Shown here piece after piece: positions 8,057 to 15,817 of a stretch of DNA of 49,841 bases (position 1 is its first letter; each line of letters starts with the position of its first letter). A program made the position numbers and the translations under genes. The notes below the pieces were generated by a model. It saw nothing but the letters and a program-made list of their open reading frames with translations. It did no database searches and was not told the origin of the DNA. Source of the DNA: Fibrobacterota bacterium (lineage in GTDB: Bacteria > Fibrobacterota > Fibrobacteria > UBA11236); NCBI GenBank assembly GCA_023249635.1, contig JAHFCH010000019.1:1-49841 (forward strand), read 5' to 3'.

Positions 8057-8432
8057 CGAGGCCCATATTCATGCAGAAGGGAAGGAGCGCCAGTCGGGTG
8101 ACCCCGGCTGGGGCAAGTTTGCCTTCTCCAGGTTACCTAACGGCGCGGGAGAGAATGAGAGCGGACAGAAACGTGATCCGGGTCTTACACTTATCAATAG
8201 TTGCAGCGGCCATCATGAGTTGTGGCACTTCAACACTGAAAAGAAGGACAATATTTTAGGTCCACAAAAGGCCAAAAAATACCCAACAAATGTTAAAGCT
8301 TTTCATAAAAATACCGAGTAATTTAGAGCAGGGTCGTCCCGCCGAGATGCCTTGGGGTGGCTGCAGATTTGCATCCGAAGTCGCGCCCGAACTTGTTGGA
8401 AACTGGCCTGGAGCTGAAGGAGTGGGTGATAT
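8057..8432. other. Intergenic region upstream of the 56-residue protein
   Basis: About 375 bases with no supportable gene. Short open frames here have poor codon use and no ribosome-binding site. Positions 8220-8330 are AT-rich and probably carry the promoter for the small gene at 8433. No clear terminator, RNA gene or repeat was recognised. Confidence 0.5.
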
Positions 8433-8603
8433 ATGAAGCACGCCTCGCGTCACGAAGCCATCAAGGACAAGATTCCTTTCCTGAAGGGCCGCCCCGATCG
8501 GGAGCTTCCGATCTCCAAGGACGATCTCATCAATCTCCAGATTGCCCTCGAGATCCATCGCGATGTCTCCACTTTCTGGACCGACAAGCACATCTTCAAG
8601 TAA
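8433..8603 (+). CDS. Conserved-looking 56-residue protein
   Basis: An unrecognised small protein, starting MKHASRHEAIKDKIPFLKG and ending in FWTDKHIFK. It is hydrophilic, probably helical in its second half (ISKDDLINLQIALEIHRD), and lacks a signal peptide or membrane segment. Evidence that it is a gene: third codon positions are mostly G or C as in the neighbouring genes, the residue composition is protein-like, and AAGGAG lies about 12 bases upstream of the ATG. A GC-rich inverted repeat follows the stop. It lies 170 to 290 bases ahead of an ABC exporter pair in the same direction; a functional link is not established. Confidence 0.65.
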   Translation: MKHASRHEAIKDKIPFLKGRPDRELPISKDDLINLQIALEIHRDVSTFWTDKHIFK

Positions 8604-8624
8604 CCTTCCGGTACCCAATCCCCT

Positions 8625-8660
8625 CGGCGGCGCGGTAGTTCCGTAGCCGCCGCTTTCGTT
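8625..8660 (+). terminator. Possible terminator after the 56-residue protein
   Basis: CGGCGGC (8625-8631) and GCCGCCG (8646-8652) are perfect seven-base inverted repeats, followed by the pyrimidine-rich CTTTCGTTCCCCTT. The T-run is weak, so termination would be partial at best. Confidence 0.35.
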
Positions 8661-8891
8661 CCCCTTCCGCCTCTTTCCATCCCTCCCTTTCTTTACCACA
8701 TTTCCTAGCGATTCCGCCGCCGCGAAGATTCTTTCCCGGCACGGCATCACAACCGGAACCAAGGCAACCCCATCGCTTCCGCGTCGCGTTACGGATTCCT
8801 GAAACCCTACCTGGCACGCCAGAAAGGGCCCATCCTGTGGGGTTGGGTCCTCGTAGTCGTTTCCACGGCCCTGGACCAGGTTTCCCCATGG

Positions 8892-10604
8892 ATGGTAAAG
8901 GTCATCCTGGACGATCTGCAGGCGGGCGACGGCATGGGTTCCATGTGGTTGCCTTTGGGTTCCATCCTGGCCGCGACCCTGATCAGCGGTCTGATGCTTT
9001 TCTATCAGCGGCTGTGGGTGATCCGGGCATCGCGCACCATCGAATACGAGCTGCGTCGGGATTTGTTCGCGGGATTGATGCTGCAACCCAAGCGTTTCTT
9101 CGATGCCAATTCCATCGGGGACATCATGTCGCGCGGCACCAACGATTTGGATCGCATACGCGACGTGGCCGGTCCGGTAATCCTGCATCTCGCGCGCATG
9201 GGCTGCCTCGCAATCTTCACCACCGTCTGCCTATGGAAGCTGGACACGCGCCTGATGTTGTTGGGTCTGCTCCCTTCCCTGATGATGCCTTTGCTCGCCA
9301 ATGTTTTCCTTAAACGTATGTACGCGCTTTTCGGAGGCATCCAGAAAAACCTTTCCTCCCTCAACTCCTTCCTGCAGGACACCATCTCCGGCATCCAGGT
9401 GGTGAAGTCTTACGGTAAGCAGGAGGAATTCTCCGCCAAGCTGCTGGCCACCTCGCGCGGCCTGCGCGATTCGTCATTGAAGGTGGCCTACTCGAATTCG
9501 ATCATCTGGCCTGCCATCGGCGCTTTGGGCGCCATCGGCCTAGTGCTGGTTTCGTGGATGGGCGGGAAGATGGTCATCCGTGACGTCATCAGCCTGGGTA
9601 CCCTGTCAGCGGCCATCCTGTATATCCTGCGCCTGCAATTCCCCCTGATCGGGTTGGGATGGGTGGCCAGCATGATCCAGCGCGCCAACGTATCCATCGA
9701 TCGGCTCGCCGCCCTGCGCGGTTCCTTCCTGGTTGATCCGGCTGCCATCGCGGGCGGCGCGGACGCGGCCTTGGAAAAGCTGGACGGGGAAACCGAAACC
9801 GGTGAACACCTGTCCCGGCCCGCGTCGCTGGAATTGAAAAACCTTTCCTTCGCATACGACGTCGCGGCGGGTAAGCAAAGCCCTCCCGCCTCTCTCCCCC
9901 CTCCCATTCCCGTTCTCAATGGCATCAGTCTTGCCATCCCGGCCGGCTCCACCTTGGGTATCGTTGGCGCGACGGGATCGGGCAAGACCACCTTGATGCA
10001 TATCCTCTGCGGCATTTACGCGCCGCCGGCCGGATCGCTGTTCCTGGACGGCAAGCCGCGTGAGTCGATTACGGACGCCGATTGGATCCGGCGTTTCACC
10101 TATGCGCCTCAGGACGGTTTTCTGTTTTCGACCAGCATCCGCAACAATATCGCCATGGGCCGCAGCGCGCGATCGGTACACACCGTGGAAGAGGCGGCGG
10201 AATGGTCGGCCTTGTCGCGGGACCTGGGCCAATTCCCCCAGGGCTACGATTCCATGTTGGGGGAAAAGGGAATCAACCTGAGCGGAGGCCAGCGTCAGCG
10301 GGTGGGCCTGGCGCGCGCCCTGCTGGCCAATTCCGCGGTACTCGGCCTGGACGATACGCTTTCGGCCTTGGATACCGAGACGGAAACCCTGGTGCTGGAG
10401 CAATTGCGCCAACGCTTCGCCGGCCGTACCGTCCTGATCGTCTCGCACCGCTACTCGGCGGTGATGGGTTGCGACAATATCATCTTCCTCGCCGACGGGA
10501 AAATACTGGAACAAGGGACCCATGCCGAATTGCTCCGCAAAGGCGGGGCCTACGCGGCCGTGTGGGAAAAACAGCGCCTGAGCTCGGCGTTGGAACTGGA
10601 TTGA
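8892..10604 (+). CDS. ABC exporter half-transporter with a degenerate ATPase site (subunit 1)
   Basis: A membrane-domain plus ATPase fusion of the MdlA/MsbA type. The N-terminal part carries about six membrane helices; the ATPase has Walker A VGATGSGKTT, signature LSGGQRQRVGLARAL and H-loop IVSHRYS. The Walker B region reads VLGLDDTLSALD: the catalytic Glu is Asp, as in the degenerate member of heterodimeric exporters. The partner is the gene four bases downstream. The first canonical start is the ATG at 8892, but it falls inside membrane helix 1. The in-frame codons before it (from 8772) read IASASRYGFLKPYLARQ then KGPILWGWVLVVVSTALDQ, a normal exporter N-terminus, yet no ATG, GTG or TTG occurs back to the stop at 8706. 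The true start may be non-canonical (for example ATC 8772 after AAGG) or hidden by a sequence error. Confidence 0.88.
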   Translation: MVKVILDDLQAGDGMGSMWLPLGSILAATLISGLMLFYQRLWVIRASRTIEYELRRDLFAGLMLQPKRFFDANSIGDIMSRGTNDLDRIRDVAGPVILHLARMGCLAIFTTVCLWKLDTRLMLLGLLPSLMMPLLANVFLKRMYALFGGIQKNLSSLNSFLQDTISGIQVVKSYGKQEEFSAKLLATSRGLRDSSLKVAYSNSIIWPAIGALGAIGLVLVSWMGGKMVIRDVISLGTLSAAILYILRLQFPLIGLGWVASMIQRANVSIDRLAALRGSFLVDPAAIAGGADAALEKLDGETETGEHLSRPASLELKNLSFAYDVAAGKQSPPASLPPPIPVLNGISLAIPAGSTLGIVGATGSGKTTLMHILCGIYAPPAGSLFLDGKPRESITDADWIRRFTYAPQDGFLFSTSIRNNIAMGRSARSVHTVEEAAEWSALSRDLGQFPQGYDSMLGEKGINLSGGQRQRVGLARALLANSAVLGLDDTLSALDTETETLVLEQLRQRFAGRTVLIVSHRYSAVMGCDNIIFLADGKILEQGTHAELLRKGGAYAAVWEKQRLSSALELD

Positions 10605-10608
10605 ACTG

Positions 10609-12432
10609 ATGGCCGATCGCAAGGAATACCTGAGCGAAGACAAGGTCGCGCGCTTCCTGGACCGCAACCTGTGGCTACGCCTGATCTCCCTGGCCAAGGG
10701 GCACCGGGCCACCGCGTTCACGGCCTTCGCCTTCCTTATCACTTCGGAAATCCTACCGGTATTGCAGCCGCGGATACTGAAGCAGATGATCGATGGGCCG
10801 ATCGCCCAAAAGCGTATCGACGGGATCACCCCGTACATGATCGCCTTCGTGGCGCTGGTGGTGCTTTCGGGCGCGCTGGAATACTTCCGCGCCGTGGCCA
10901 GCCAGAAACTGGGCCTGTCCATCATCCACGAATTGCGCGTGCAAATCTTCGCCCGGCTGCAGATGTTCAGCATGGATTTCTTCCACCGTACCCCAGTGGG
11001 CCGACTGATGACGCGCATGGGTAACGATATCGATTCGCTGAGCAGCATGTTCACCGAAGGGCTGATCGAATTGCTGGGCGCCATGCTGATGATAGCCTAT
11101 GCGGTCGGCTTCATGTTCTGGTTGGATTGGAAGCTGGCCTTGGCCTCGCTGGCAGTGCTGCCCTTCATGATCGCGACCACTTCCATTTTCCGCGAGAAGG
11201 TGCGCAAGAACAACAGCATCATCCGGGCGATGTTGGCCGAGCTCAATTCCATCATGCAGGAAAGCCTGGCGGGCATCCACATCGTGCGCATCTTCGGTAA
11301 GGTGGCCCAGCAGGTGCGGAAGTTCGATGAGATCAACTCGGCAACGCGCGTAGAGTGGTTCCAGAACGTCCGGTATTATTCGGTCTTCTTTCCTGTGATT
11401 TCCGGGCTTACGGAAATCTCCCTGGTAATCCTGTACTTCGCCGGAGCGTGGTTCTTTTTCCACGGCAGCGTCTCCATCGGGACCCTGGTGGCCTTCTCCT
11501 GGTATACCGGACTTTTCTTCAGGCCCTTGCGGGAATTGAGCGATAAGATCACGGCGTTACAAAGCGCCCTGGCTGCCGCCGAACGCGTTTTCACCCTCTA
11601 CGATACCCAGGCCTTCCTGCCCGCGGGAACGCGCTCGGACTTTCCGGAAAAGCCGGCCATCGCCTTCGAGAACGTCTCCTTCGCATATGAAAACGGGAAG
11701 ACGGTGCTGAGTGAGGTTTCCTTCGGCGTTCAGCCGGGAGAATCCATCGCCATCGTGGGCGCCACCGGCAGCGGTAAGAGCACCACCATCTCCCTATGCA
11801 ACAAGTTTTATCTGCCGGACGCGGGTAGGATCACTATCGGCGGCGTGGAGATCACGGACTTCGCCGAACCGGTGCTTCGGCGCAACATAGGCCTTATCTC
11901 CCAGGACGTGTACCTCTTCTCCGAATCGGTAGCGTTCAATGTCGCCTTGGGACCGGAATTCGATATGGCCCGCGTGGAAGAAGTGTGCCGCTACGTCAAT
12001 GCCCACGACTTCATCGCTCGGATGCCCGAAGGGTACCAGACCCGGCTTAAGGAACGCGGGGAAAACCTTTCCGCGGGCCAACGGCAGTTGCTCGCTTTCG
12101 CCCGGGCCCTATACCATCGTCCGCGCATTCTCCTCCTGGACGAAGCCACGTCCTCGGTCGACACGGCCACCGAGGCGCTGGTCCAGGAAGCCTTGGACAA
12201 GATTATGCGGAACATGACCACGATCGTCGTGGCGCATCGGCTTTCCACCATCCAAAAGGCGAACAAGATCCTGGTCATGCATAAGGGCCGCATCCGGGAG
12301 GAAGGCACGCACCAGGAATTGCTGCGGCATGGCGGGATCTACCATAAGCTTTATCAACTACAGAATTTCGATGGCGCCGCCGAACCCAGCCTTGAGGATT
12401 TACAGGCCGCCACGCGGCCCGGTCCCGCTTGA
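10609..12432 (+). CDS. ABC exporter half-transporter with a canonical Walker B (subunit 2)
   Basis: A 607-residue partner of the preceding gene: six predicted membrane helices (to about residue 320) followed by an ATPase domain. Walker A is VGATGSGKSTT, Walker B is ILLLDEATSSVD with an intact catalytic Glu, and the H-loop is VVAHRLSTI. The signature reads LSAGQRQLLAFARAL rather than LSGGQ. An altered signature here plus an altered Walker B Glu in subunit 1 are exactly the two elements that build the single degenerate ATP site of heterodimeric exporters. The family exports lipids, drugs or peptides; the substrate is unknown. Only four bases separate it from subunit 1. Acidic coupling helices and a short charged N-terminus (KEYLSEDKVARFL) are typical of MdlB-like proteins. 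Confidence 0.92.
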   Translation: MADRKEYLSEDKVARFLDRNLWLRLISLAKGHRATAFTAFAFLITSEILPVLQPRILKQMIDGPIAQKRIDGITPYMIAFVALVVLSGALEYFRAVASQKLGLSIIHELRVQIFARLQMFSMDFFHRTPVGRLMTRMGNDIDSLSSMFTEGLIELLGAMLMIAYAVGFMFWLDWKLALASLAVLPFMIATTSIFREKVRKNNSIIRAMLAELNSIMQESLAGIHIVRIFGKVAQQVRKFDEINSATRVEWFQNVRYYSVFFPVISGLTEISLVILYFAGAWFFFHGSVSIGTLVAFSWYTGLFFRPLRELSDKITALQSALAAAERVFTLYDTQAFLPAGTRSDFPEKPAIAFENVSFAYENGKTVLSEVSFGVQPGESIAIVGATGSGKSTTISLCNKFYLPDAGRITIGGVEITDFAEPVLRRNIGLISQDVYLFSESVAFNVALGPEFDMARVEEVCRYVNAHDFIARMPEGYQTRLKERGENLSAGQRQLLAFARALYHRPRILLLDEATSSVDTATEALVQEALDKIMRNMTTIVVAHRLSTIQKANKILVMHKGRIREEGTHQELLRHGGIYHKLYQLQNFDGAAEPSLEDLQAATRPGPA

Positions 12433-12477
12433 CAGGGCCCCGGGTTGCCGAACCGTTTCTGCAATCGTCCTAGAACC

Positions 12478-13218
12478 ATGCGTCTTCGTGTCAGCCTGAT
12501 TGCACTTTCCTTTCCCTGGTTGTTCACCCTGCCGGTAAGGGCGGGGAATGCCATCGTCCACGACACAGATCCCATCAACCTTCCTCTGCTCGGGAATTCC
12601 GGGCAAACCCATGTGACGGCATTCTTCGGGCAAAAGGCCGAAGGAGTACATCTGACTGCTGCGGTAGCGGTAGCTCCCCGAGTCGCCTTAATCGCTGCAG
12701 CCGCATATGCGAACCACAACAATTGCTTTTCCTGCCGAGTCTCGGAGCGACGGCACGGAGAATTGGGGATCGGGACGTATCACCGGGAAACCGGGACCGG
12801 TATGGTCTGGGAAACCTACTTCGGCGGTGGAATGGGCCGCGCCAAGCTCTCGGGCGGGGATGAAGGCTCGGACCAGATTTCCGAATTGCGCGTCACCGGG
12901 AGCGAGTACCAAACCCTTTACGCGCAGGCCAACCTGGGAAAACGCCTCAAGTGGGATGATCGGGCCGGAGCGTTACGCTTGGCAGGCTATAAGTTTACGG
13001 GACTTACGCTCCAGGATGGCAATGGCCAATCTCTCCCCGTCAATGGCACAGGCTGGGGTTTTTATCTGGAACCCGCCCTGGTTTACCGCCTCGGGTATCG
13101 AGCCGTGAAATTGGATCTGCAACTCGGCGCTTCCCTACCCCTCATTCAACCCGAGGGTTTGGATAACGAAAAGATCTGGGCGACCTTGGGAATTGGCTTC
13201 GATATTCTCGGAAATTAG
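12478..13218 (+). CDS. Exported, probably outer-membrane beta-barrel protein
   Basis: A 246-residue protein with an N-terminal signal peptide (MRLRVSLIALSFPWLFTLPV, cleavage likely after VRA). The rest alternates polar and hydrophobic residues in short strands with frequent Gly and aromatic residues, for example GKRLKWDDRAGALRLAGYKF and GWGFYLEPALVYRLGYRAVK, and ends in GIGFDILGN, consistent with a small outer-membrane barrel. The family is not recognised. A longer frame starts at a TTG at 12445, but the ATG at 12478 opens directly with the signal peptide and was chosen. It lies 45 bases after the exporter pair and may be co-transcribed with it. The stop codon is part of a perfect hairpin. 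Confidence 0.7.
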   Translation: MRLRVSLIALSFPWLFTLPVRAGNAIVHDTDPINLPLLGNSGQTHVTAFFGQKAEGVHLTAAVAVAPRVALIAAAAYANHNNCFSCRVSERRHGELGIGTYHRETGTGMVWETYFGGGMGRAKLSGGDEGSDQISELRVTGSEYQTLYAQANLGKRLKWDDRAGALRLAGYKFTGLTLQDGNGQSLPVNGTGWGFYLEPALVYRLGYRAVKLDLQLGASLPLIQPEGLDNEKIWATLGIGFDILGN

Positions 13219-13250
13219 GCATAACATACAGTAGTTGTGTATGTTATGCC
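13218..13250 (+). terminator. Perfect 13-base hairpin at the gene end
   Basis: GGCATAACATACA (13218-13230) and its exact complement TGTATGTTATGCC (13238-13250) flank a seven-base loop. The stem begins at the last base of the upstream stop codon. Only a weak T-run (CCAACCTTTTCCC) follows, so it may be a weak terminator, an RNA-stabilising 3' end or an operator. Confidence 0.5.
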
Positions 13251-13272
13251 ACCAACCTTTTCCCTTGAATTC

Positions 13273-13300
13273 TTGAATTTGGGCCAAAAATTCCTATACT
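13273..13300 (+). promoter_or_regulatory. Sigma70-type promoter of tRNA-Ser
   Basis: TTGAAT (13273-13278) and TATACT (13295-13300) are spaced 16 bases apart, and the -10 ends seven bases before the tRNA at 13308. A second TTGAAT occurs at 13265 but is too far away. Confidence 0.6.
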
Positions 13301-13307
13301 TGCTCCC

Positions 13308-13397
13308 AGAGAGTTGTCCGAGCGGTTTAAGGTACATGCTTGGAAAGCATGTTGGCCCTAACCGGCCACGGGGGTTCGAATCCCCCACTCTCTGCCA
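13308..13397 (+). tRNA. tRNA-Ser (anticodon GGA)
   Basis: A 90-base class II tRNA: acceptor AGAGAGT paired with ACTCTCT, anticodon stem CATGC/GCATG around loop TTGGAAA (anticodon GGA), a long variable arm with GGCC/GGCC stem, T arm GGGGGTTCGAATCCCCC, discriminator G and encoded CCA (13395-13397). Confidence 0.96.
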
Positions 13398-13439
13398 ACT
13401 TTGGAAGCCCTGACCATTCACGGCTTTAAGGAGTCCACA

Positions 13440-13652
13440 GTGTCGAAGAACCAGCACCTGTCCCTGGAAACCTGCTATAGCAAGGATATCTCCCCCTTCA
13501 AGTCGGTGATCATGTCATCCCAGGAAGCCCGGTTCATCAACGAGCAGGCCAACCTCGGCTTCATCAAGCTGGACCAGAAGCCCACTACCATCGCCATCCA
13601 GAAATTCAAGGATGGCAAGCTGGAAATCCTGAAGGAAGGGGAGCCCAGCTAG
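13440..13652 (+). CDS. rpoZ: RNA polymerase omega-like subunit
   Basis: A 70-residue protein. The segment SPFKSVIMSSQEARFINEQA followed by QKPTTIAIQKFKDGKLEI fits the omega pattern: hydrophobic helix, S/A-x-x-A-R motif, then K-P-T-x-x-A-x-x-E/K-x-x-x-G-K-hydrophobic. Omega binds the RNA polymerase beta-prime subunit and helps assembly. Context supports the call, because rpoZ commonly lies directly upstream of coaBC. The frame is open to a TTG at 13401 immediately after tRNA-Ser, but the GTG at 13440 has AAGGAG six bases upstream, so I chose it. The N-terminal part (SKNQHLSLETCYSKDI) is not typical, so the assignment depends on the C-terminal motif and the neighbourhood. Confidence 0.75.
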   Translation: MSKNQHLSLETCYSKDISPFKSVIMSSQEARFINEQANLGFIKLDQKPTTIAIQKFKDGKLEILKEGEPS

Positions 13653-13700
13653 GCCCCAAACCTTGTTAGAACCCGGTCCGATCCGGGCCGAGGCTCCAGC

Positions 13701-14933
13701 ATGGGACTTCAAGACAAAAACATACTGCTGGGGGTCACCGGGAGCATCTCGGCCTATAAGGCTTGCGACCTGGTACAACGCCTCAAGGATGAGGGCGCGC
13801 ATGTCCGCGTCATCATGACGGCCAGCGCTGCGAAGCTGGTCCATCCCAATACCTTTGCCGCGCTCACAGCCTCCCGCGTTCCTGTCGATGGCTGGTCTGG
13901 CACCGAATCCGGCGCCATGGATCATATCGACCTGGCCCGTTGGGCGGATATCTACCTGATCGCTCCCTGCACGGCCCATACCCTGGGTGAGCTGGCCGGC
14001 GGACTGACCGGCTCCCTGCTCTCCCTCATCTACCTGGTCTACGGCGGCAATGTCTACATTGCGCCTGCCATGAATTCGGTGATGCTGAACGCGCCCGCGG
14101 TGCAACGTAACCTGCGCACTCTGCGTGACAAAGGGGATATCATCCTGCCCACGGGCGAAGGAATTCTGGCCTGCGGTGAAGAAGGCCATGGCAAGTTGTT
14201 GGACACGGCGCATATCATCGCCTACCTGAAGACCCATCGGGCCTTGAAGCCCGTGCCGGCCCTGAAGGATAAGCGGGTGTTGATCAGCCTGGGACATACG
14301 CGCGAGAAATGGGACGATGTCCGCTTCCTTTCCAACCGCAGCAGCGGCAAGACAGGACTCGCCCTGGCCCGTGCCTTCCATTTGGCCGGAGCCAAGGTGC
14401 AGGTTATCGCGGGTGTTACCGATGAACCGGTCACCCCCGGTTTCATGGCCACGCGCGTCGAAAGCTCCGCTGATTTCCAGCGCGAAATGCTGGAGCGCCA
14501 AGCGGGAAGCGACGTCGTAATCATGGCCGCGGCTATCGCGGATTTCGTCCCCGCGCAAACGCATGCCGGCAAGCAGAAGGATTCCAAATCCCTCGCGCGG
14601 CTGGATTTGCGGCCCTTCCCCAACATCCTGCTCGAACTGGGCAAGCGGAAAACCGCGGACCAGATTTTGGTGGGCTTCGCATTGGAAACCGCCGACGCCA
14701 TTAAGCATGCCGAAGCCAAGATGCAGGAACGCAACTGCGACCTGATGGTGGTCAATAATCCCGTCCCCGGCGGGAACGGTTCCGCAGTCGGAACCGGTTT
14801 CGGAGAGGCTCGCGTTTCCGCTGCGCTGCTCAACGGTAAATCCGGCGGAGCCTTGGCCGAATGGGACAAGGACGAATTGGCGGCCGCCGTAGTGGCCGAA
14901 GTCGGCGTTCTGCTTTCCCACAGGAGCATCTGA
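13701..14933 (+). CDS. coaBC: Bifunctional phosphopantothenoylcysteine decarboxylase/synthetase
   Basis: A 410-residue CoaBC (Dfp) protein catalysing two steps of coenzyme A synthesis: condensation of 4'-phosphopantothenate with cysteine (CoaB, C-terminal) and FMN-dependent decarboxylation (CoaC, N-terminal). CoaC landmarks are GVTGSISAYKACDLVQRL at the N-terminus, the substrate-binding APAMNSVM motif near residue 120, and the flexible-flap cysteine in ACGEEGHGKL near 157. CoaB landmarks are VLISLGHTREKWDDVRFLSN, SSGKTGLALA and the nucleotide-binding AAAIADFVPA. Length is normal. The stop overlaps the start of the next gene (TGATG), so this belongs to a coupled run with the glycosylase-like gene and dnaB. 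Confidence 0.95.
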   Translation: MGLQDKNILLGVTGSISAYKACDLVQRLKDEGAHVRVIMTASAAKLVHPNTFAALTASRVPVDGWSGTESGAMDHIDLARWADIYLIAPCTAHTLGELAGGLTGSLLSLIYLVYGGNVYIAPAMNSVMLNAPAVQRNLRTLRDKGDIILPTGEGILACGEEGHGKLLDTAHIIAYLKTHRALKPVPALKDKRVLISLGHTREKWDDVRFLSNRSSGKTGLALARAFHLAGAKVQVIAGVTDEPVTPGFMATRVESSADFQREMLERQAGSDVVIMAAAIADFVPAQTHAGKQKDSKSLARLDLRPFPNILLELGKRKTADQILVGFALETADAIKHAEAKMQERNCDLMVVNNPVPGGNGSAVGTGFGEARVSAALLNGKSGGALAEWDKDELAAAVVAEVGVLLSHRSI

Positions 14934-15817
14934 TGGCGGCGGCGGAATTGCTGCGCGCCTACCTGGATTGGCAGGCCGAGATCGGAACCGAAGAGGTGAT
15001 CCTGTCCGCGCCCTTGGCGCAACCTGCGCGCCAGGCGGCCCCTGCCGCCCAAGCCTCCGGTCGCGCCCCCGTTTCCCCTGCGTCCCCTGCAGGCGCGCGC
15101 TACGAAGAATCGGCAACCGATACCACGCCTCCCGCGGGCCTCTTTGAATCCCTTTCCAAGGCCCTGCAGAGCGGGTCGGGCGGCCTTTCCCAAGCCGCTT
15201 CCCCCGCCCCTGCGGCCACCCGGGCTCCGGACCTGTCGGCGTTGCCGGCCTTCCCCGATCTTGCCGCCTTGTGGACGCATCTGGAAGCCAACCCATCGCT
15301 GGCCGCAGGTGACCCGACCGCTACCGTCACTCGCGTGATACGCGGGGTGGGCGCTTCGGGAGCCGGCTTGGCCTTGGTGGGCCTGGAGCCCGGTGAAGCC
15401 GACTCGCAGGCGGGTCTGGCGCTGCAAGGCGCGCCGGGCGAACTGCTGGTCAAGATGCTCAAAGCCATCAAGATGGATCCCGCCGGGTGCTACCTTACCA
15501 ATCTGCATAAGGCCGCACGGCCGGCCAAAGCCGGTCGCCGCGATATCGTCCGCTTGTTGCCTTGGCTGCACCTGGAATTGGGACTCGTGCGCGCGCCCTT
15601 CGTACTGCTCTTGGGAGAAGCATGCGCCCAAGCCGTACTCAAGGTAGGCAAGAGCCTGGACGAGCTGCGCCAGGAACCGCACCGGATGGAAGGCAGGGAG
15701 TTCATCGTGACCTATCATCCCCGGGAATTGCTGGAACGGGAAGAATTGAAACGCAAGGCCTGGGAAGACCTGCAATGGCTCCAAAAGCGTATGGCCGGAT
15801 CGAAGGCGGAAGCATGA
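14933..15817 (+). CDS. Uracil-DNA glycosylase family 4-like protein lacking Fe-S cysteines
   Basis: A 294-residue protein. Residues about 35-100 are Ala/Pro-rich and look disordered. The C-terminal 170 residues align by eye with family 4 uracil-DNA glycosylases: LVGLEPGEADSQAGLALQ and GAPGELL correspond to the GEaPG...G..L motif 1 region, CYLTNLHKAARP to the T-N-x-x-K-C-R-P motif, VLLLGEACAQAVL to the P-x-x-hydrophobic-LG-x-x-A strand, and VTYHPRELL to the C-terminal HPS loop. The family's four cluster cysteines are absent: the K-C-R-P cysteine is Ala, and only two unrelated cysteines remain. The protein may be an inactive or structurally altered glycosylase. The ATG overlaps the coaBC stop (GGAG upstream), and its own stop overlaps dnaB (ATGA). 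Confidence 0.75.
   Translation: MAAAELLRAYLDWQAEIGTEEVILSAPLAQPARQAAPAAQASGRAPVSPASPAGARYEESATDTTPPAGLFESLSKALQSGSGGLSQAASPAPAATRAPDLSALPAFPDLAALWTHLEANPSLAAGDPTATVTRVIRGVGASGAGLALVGLEPGEADSQAGLALQGAPGELLVKMLKAIKMDPAGCYLTNLHKAARPAKAGRRDIVRLLPWLHLELGLVRAPFVLLLGEACAQAVLKVGKSLDELRQEPHRMEGREFIVTYHPRELLEREELKRKAWEDLQWLQKRMAGSKAEA

Noticed and set aside
8210-8240. TGGCAC motif as a sigma-54 promoter
   Set aside because: The -12 GC element at the right spacing is missing.
8256-9188. Minus-strand open frame of 310 residues
   Set aside because: It lies opposite the small gene and the exporter N-terminus, and its sequence has no protein-family character.
9606-11084. Minus-strand open frame of 492 residues
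   Set aside because: Antisense shadow of both exporter subunits, which carry full ABC motifs.
13515-15296. Minus-strand open frame of 593 residues
   Set aside because: Antisense shadow of rpoZ-like, coaBC and the glycosylase-like gene.
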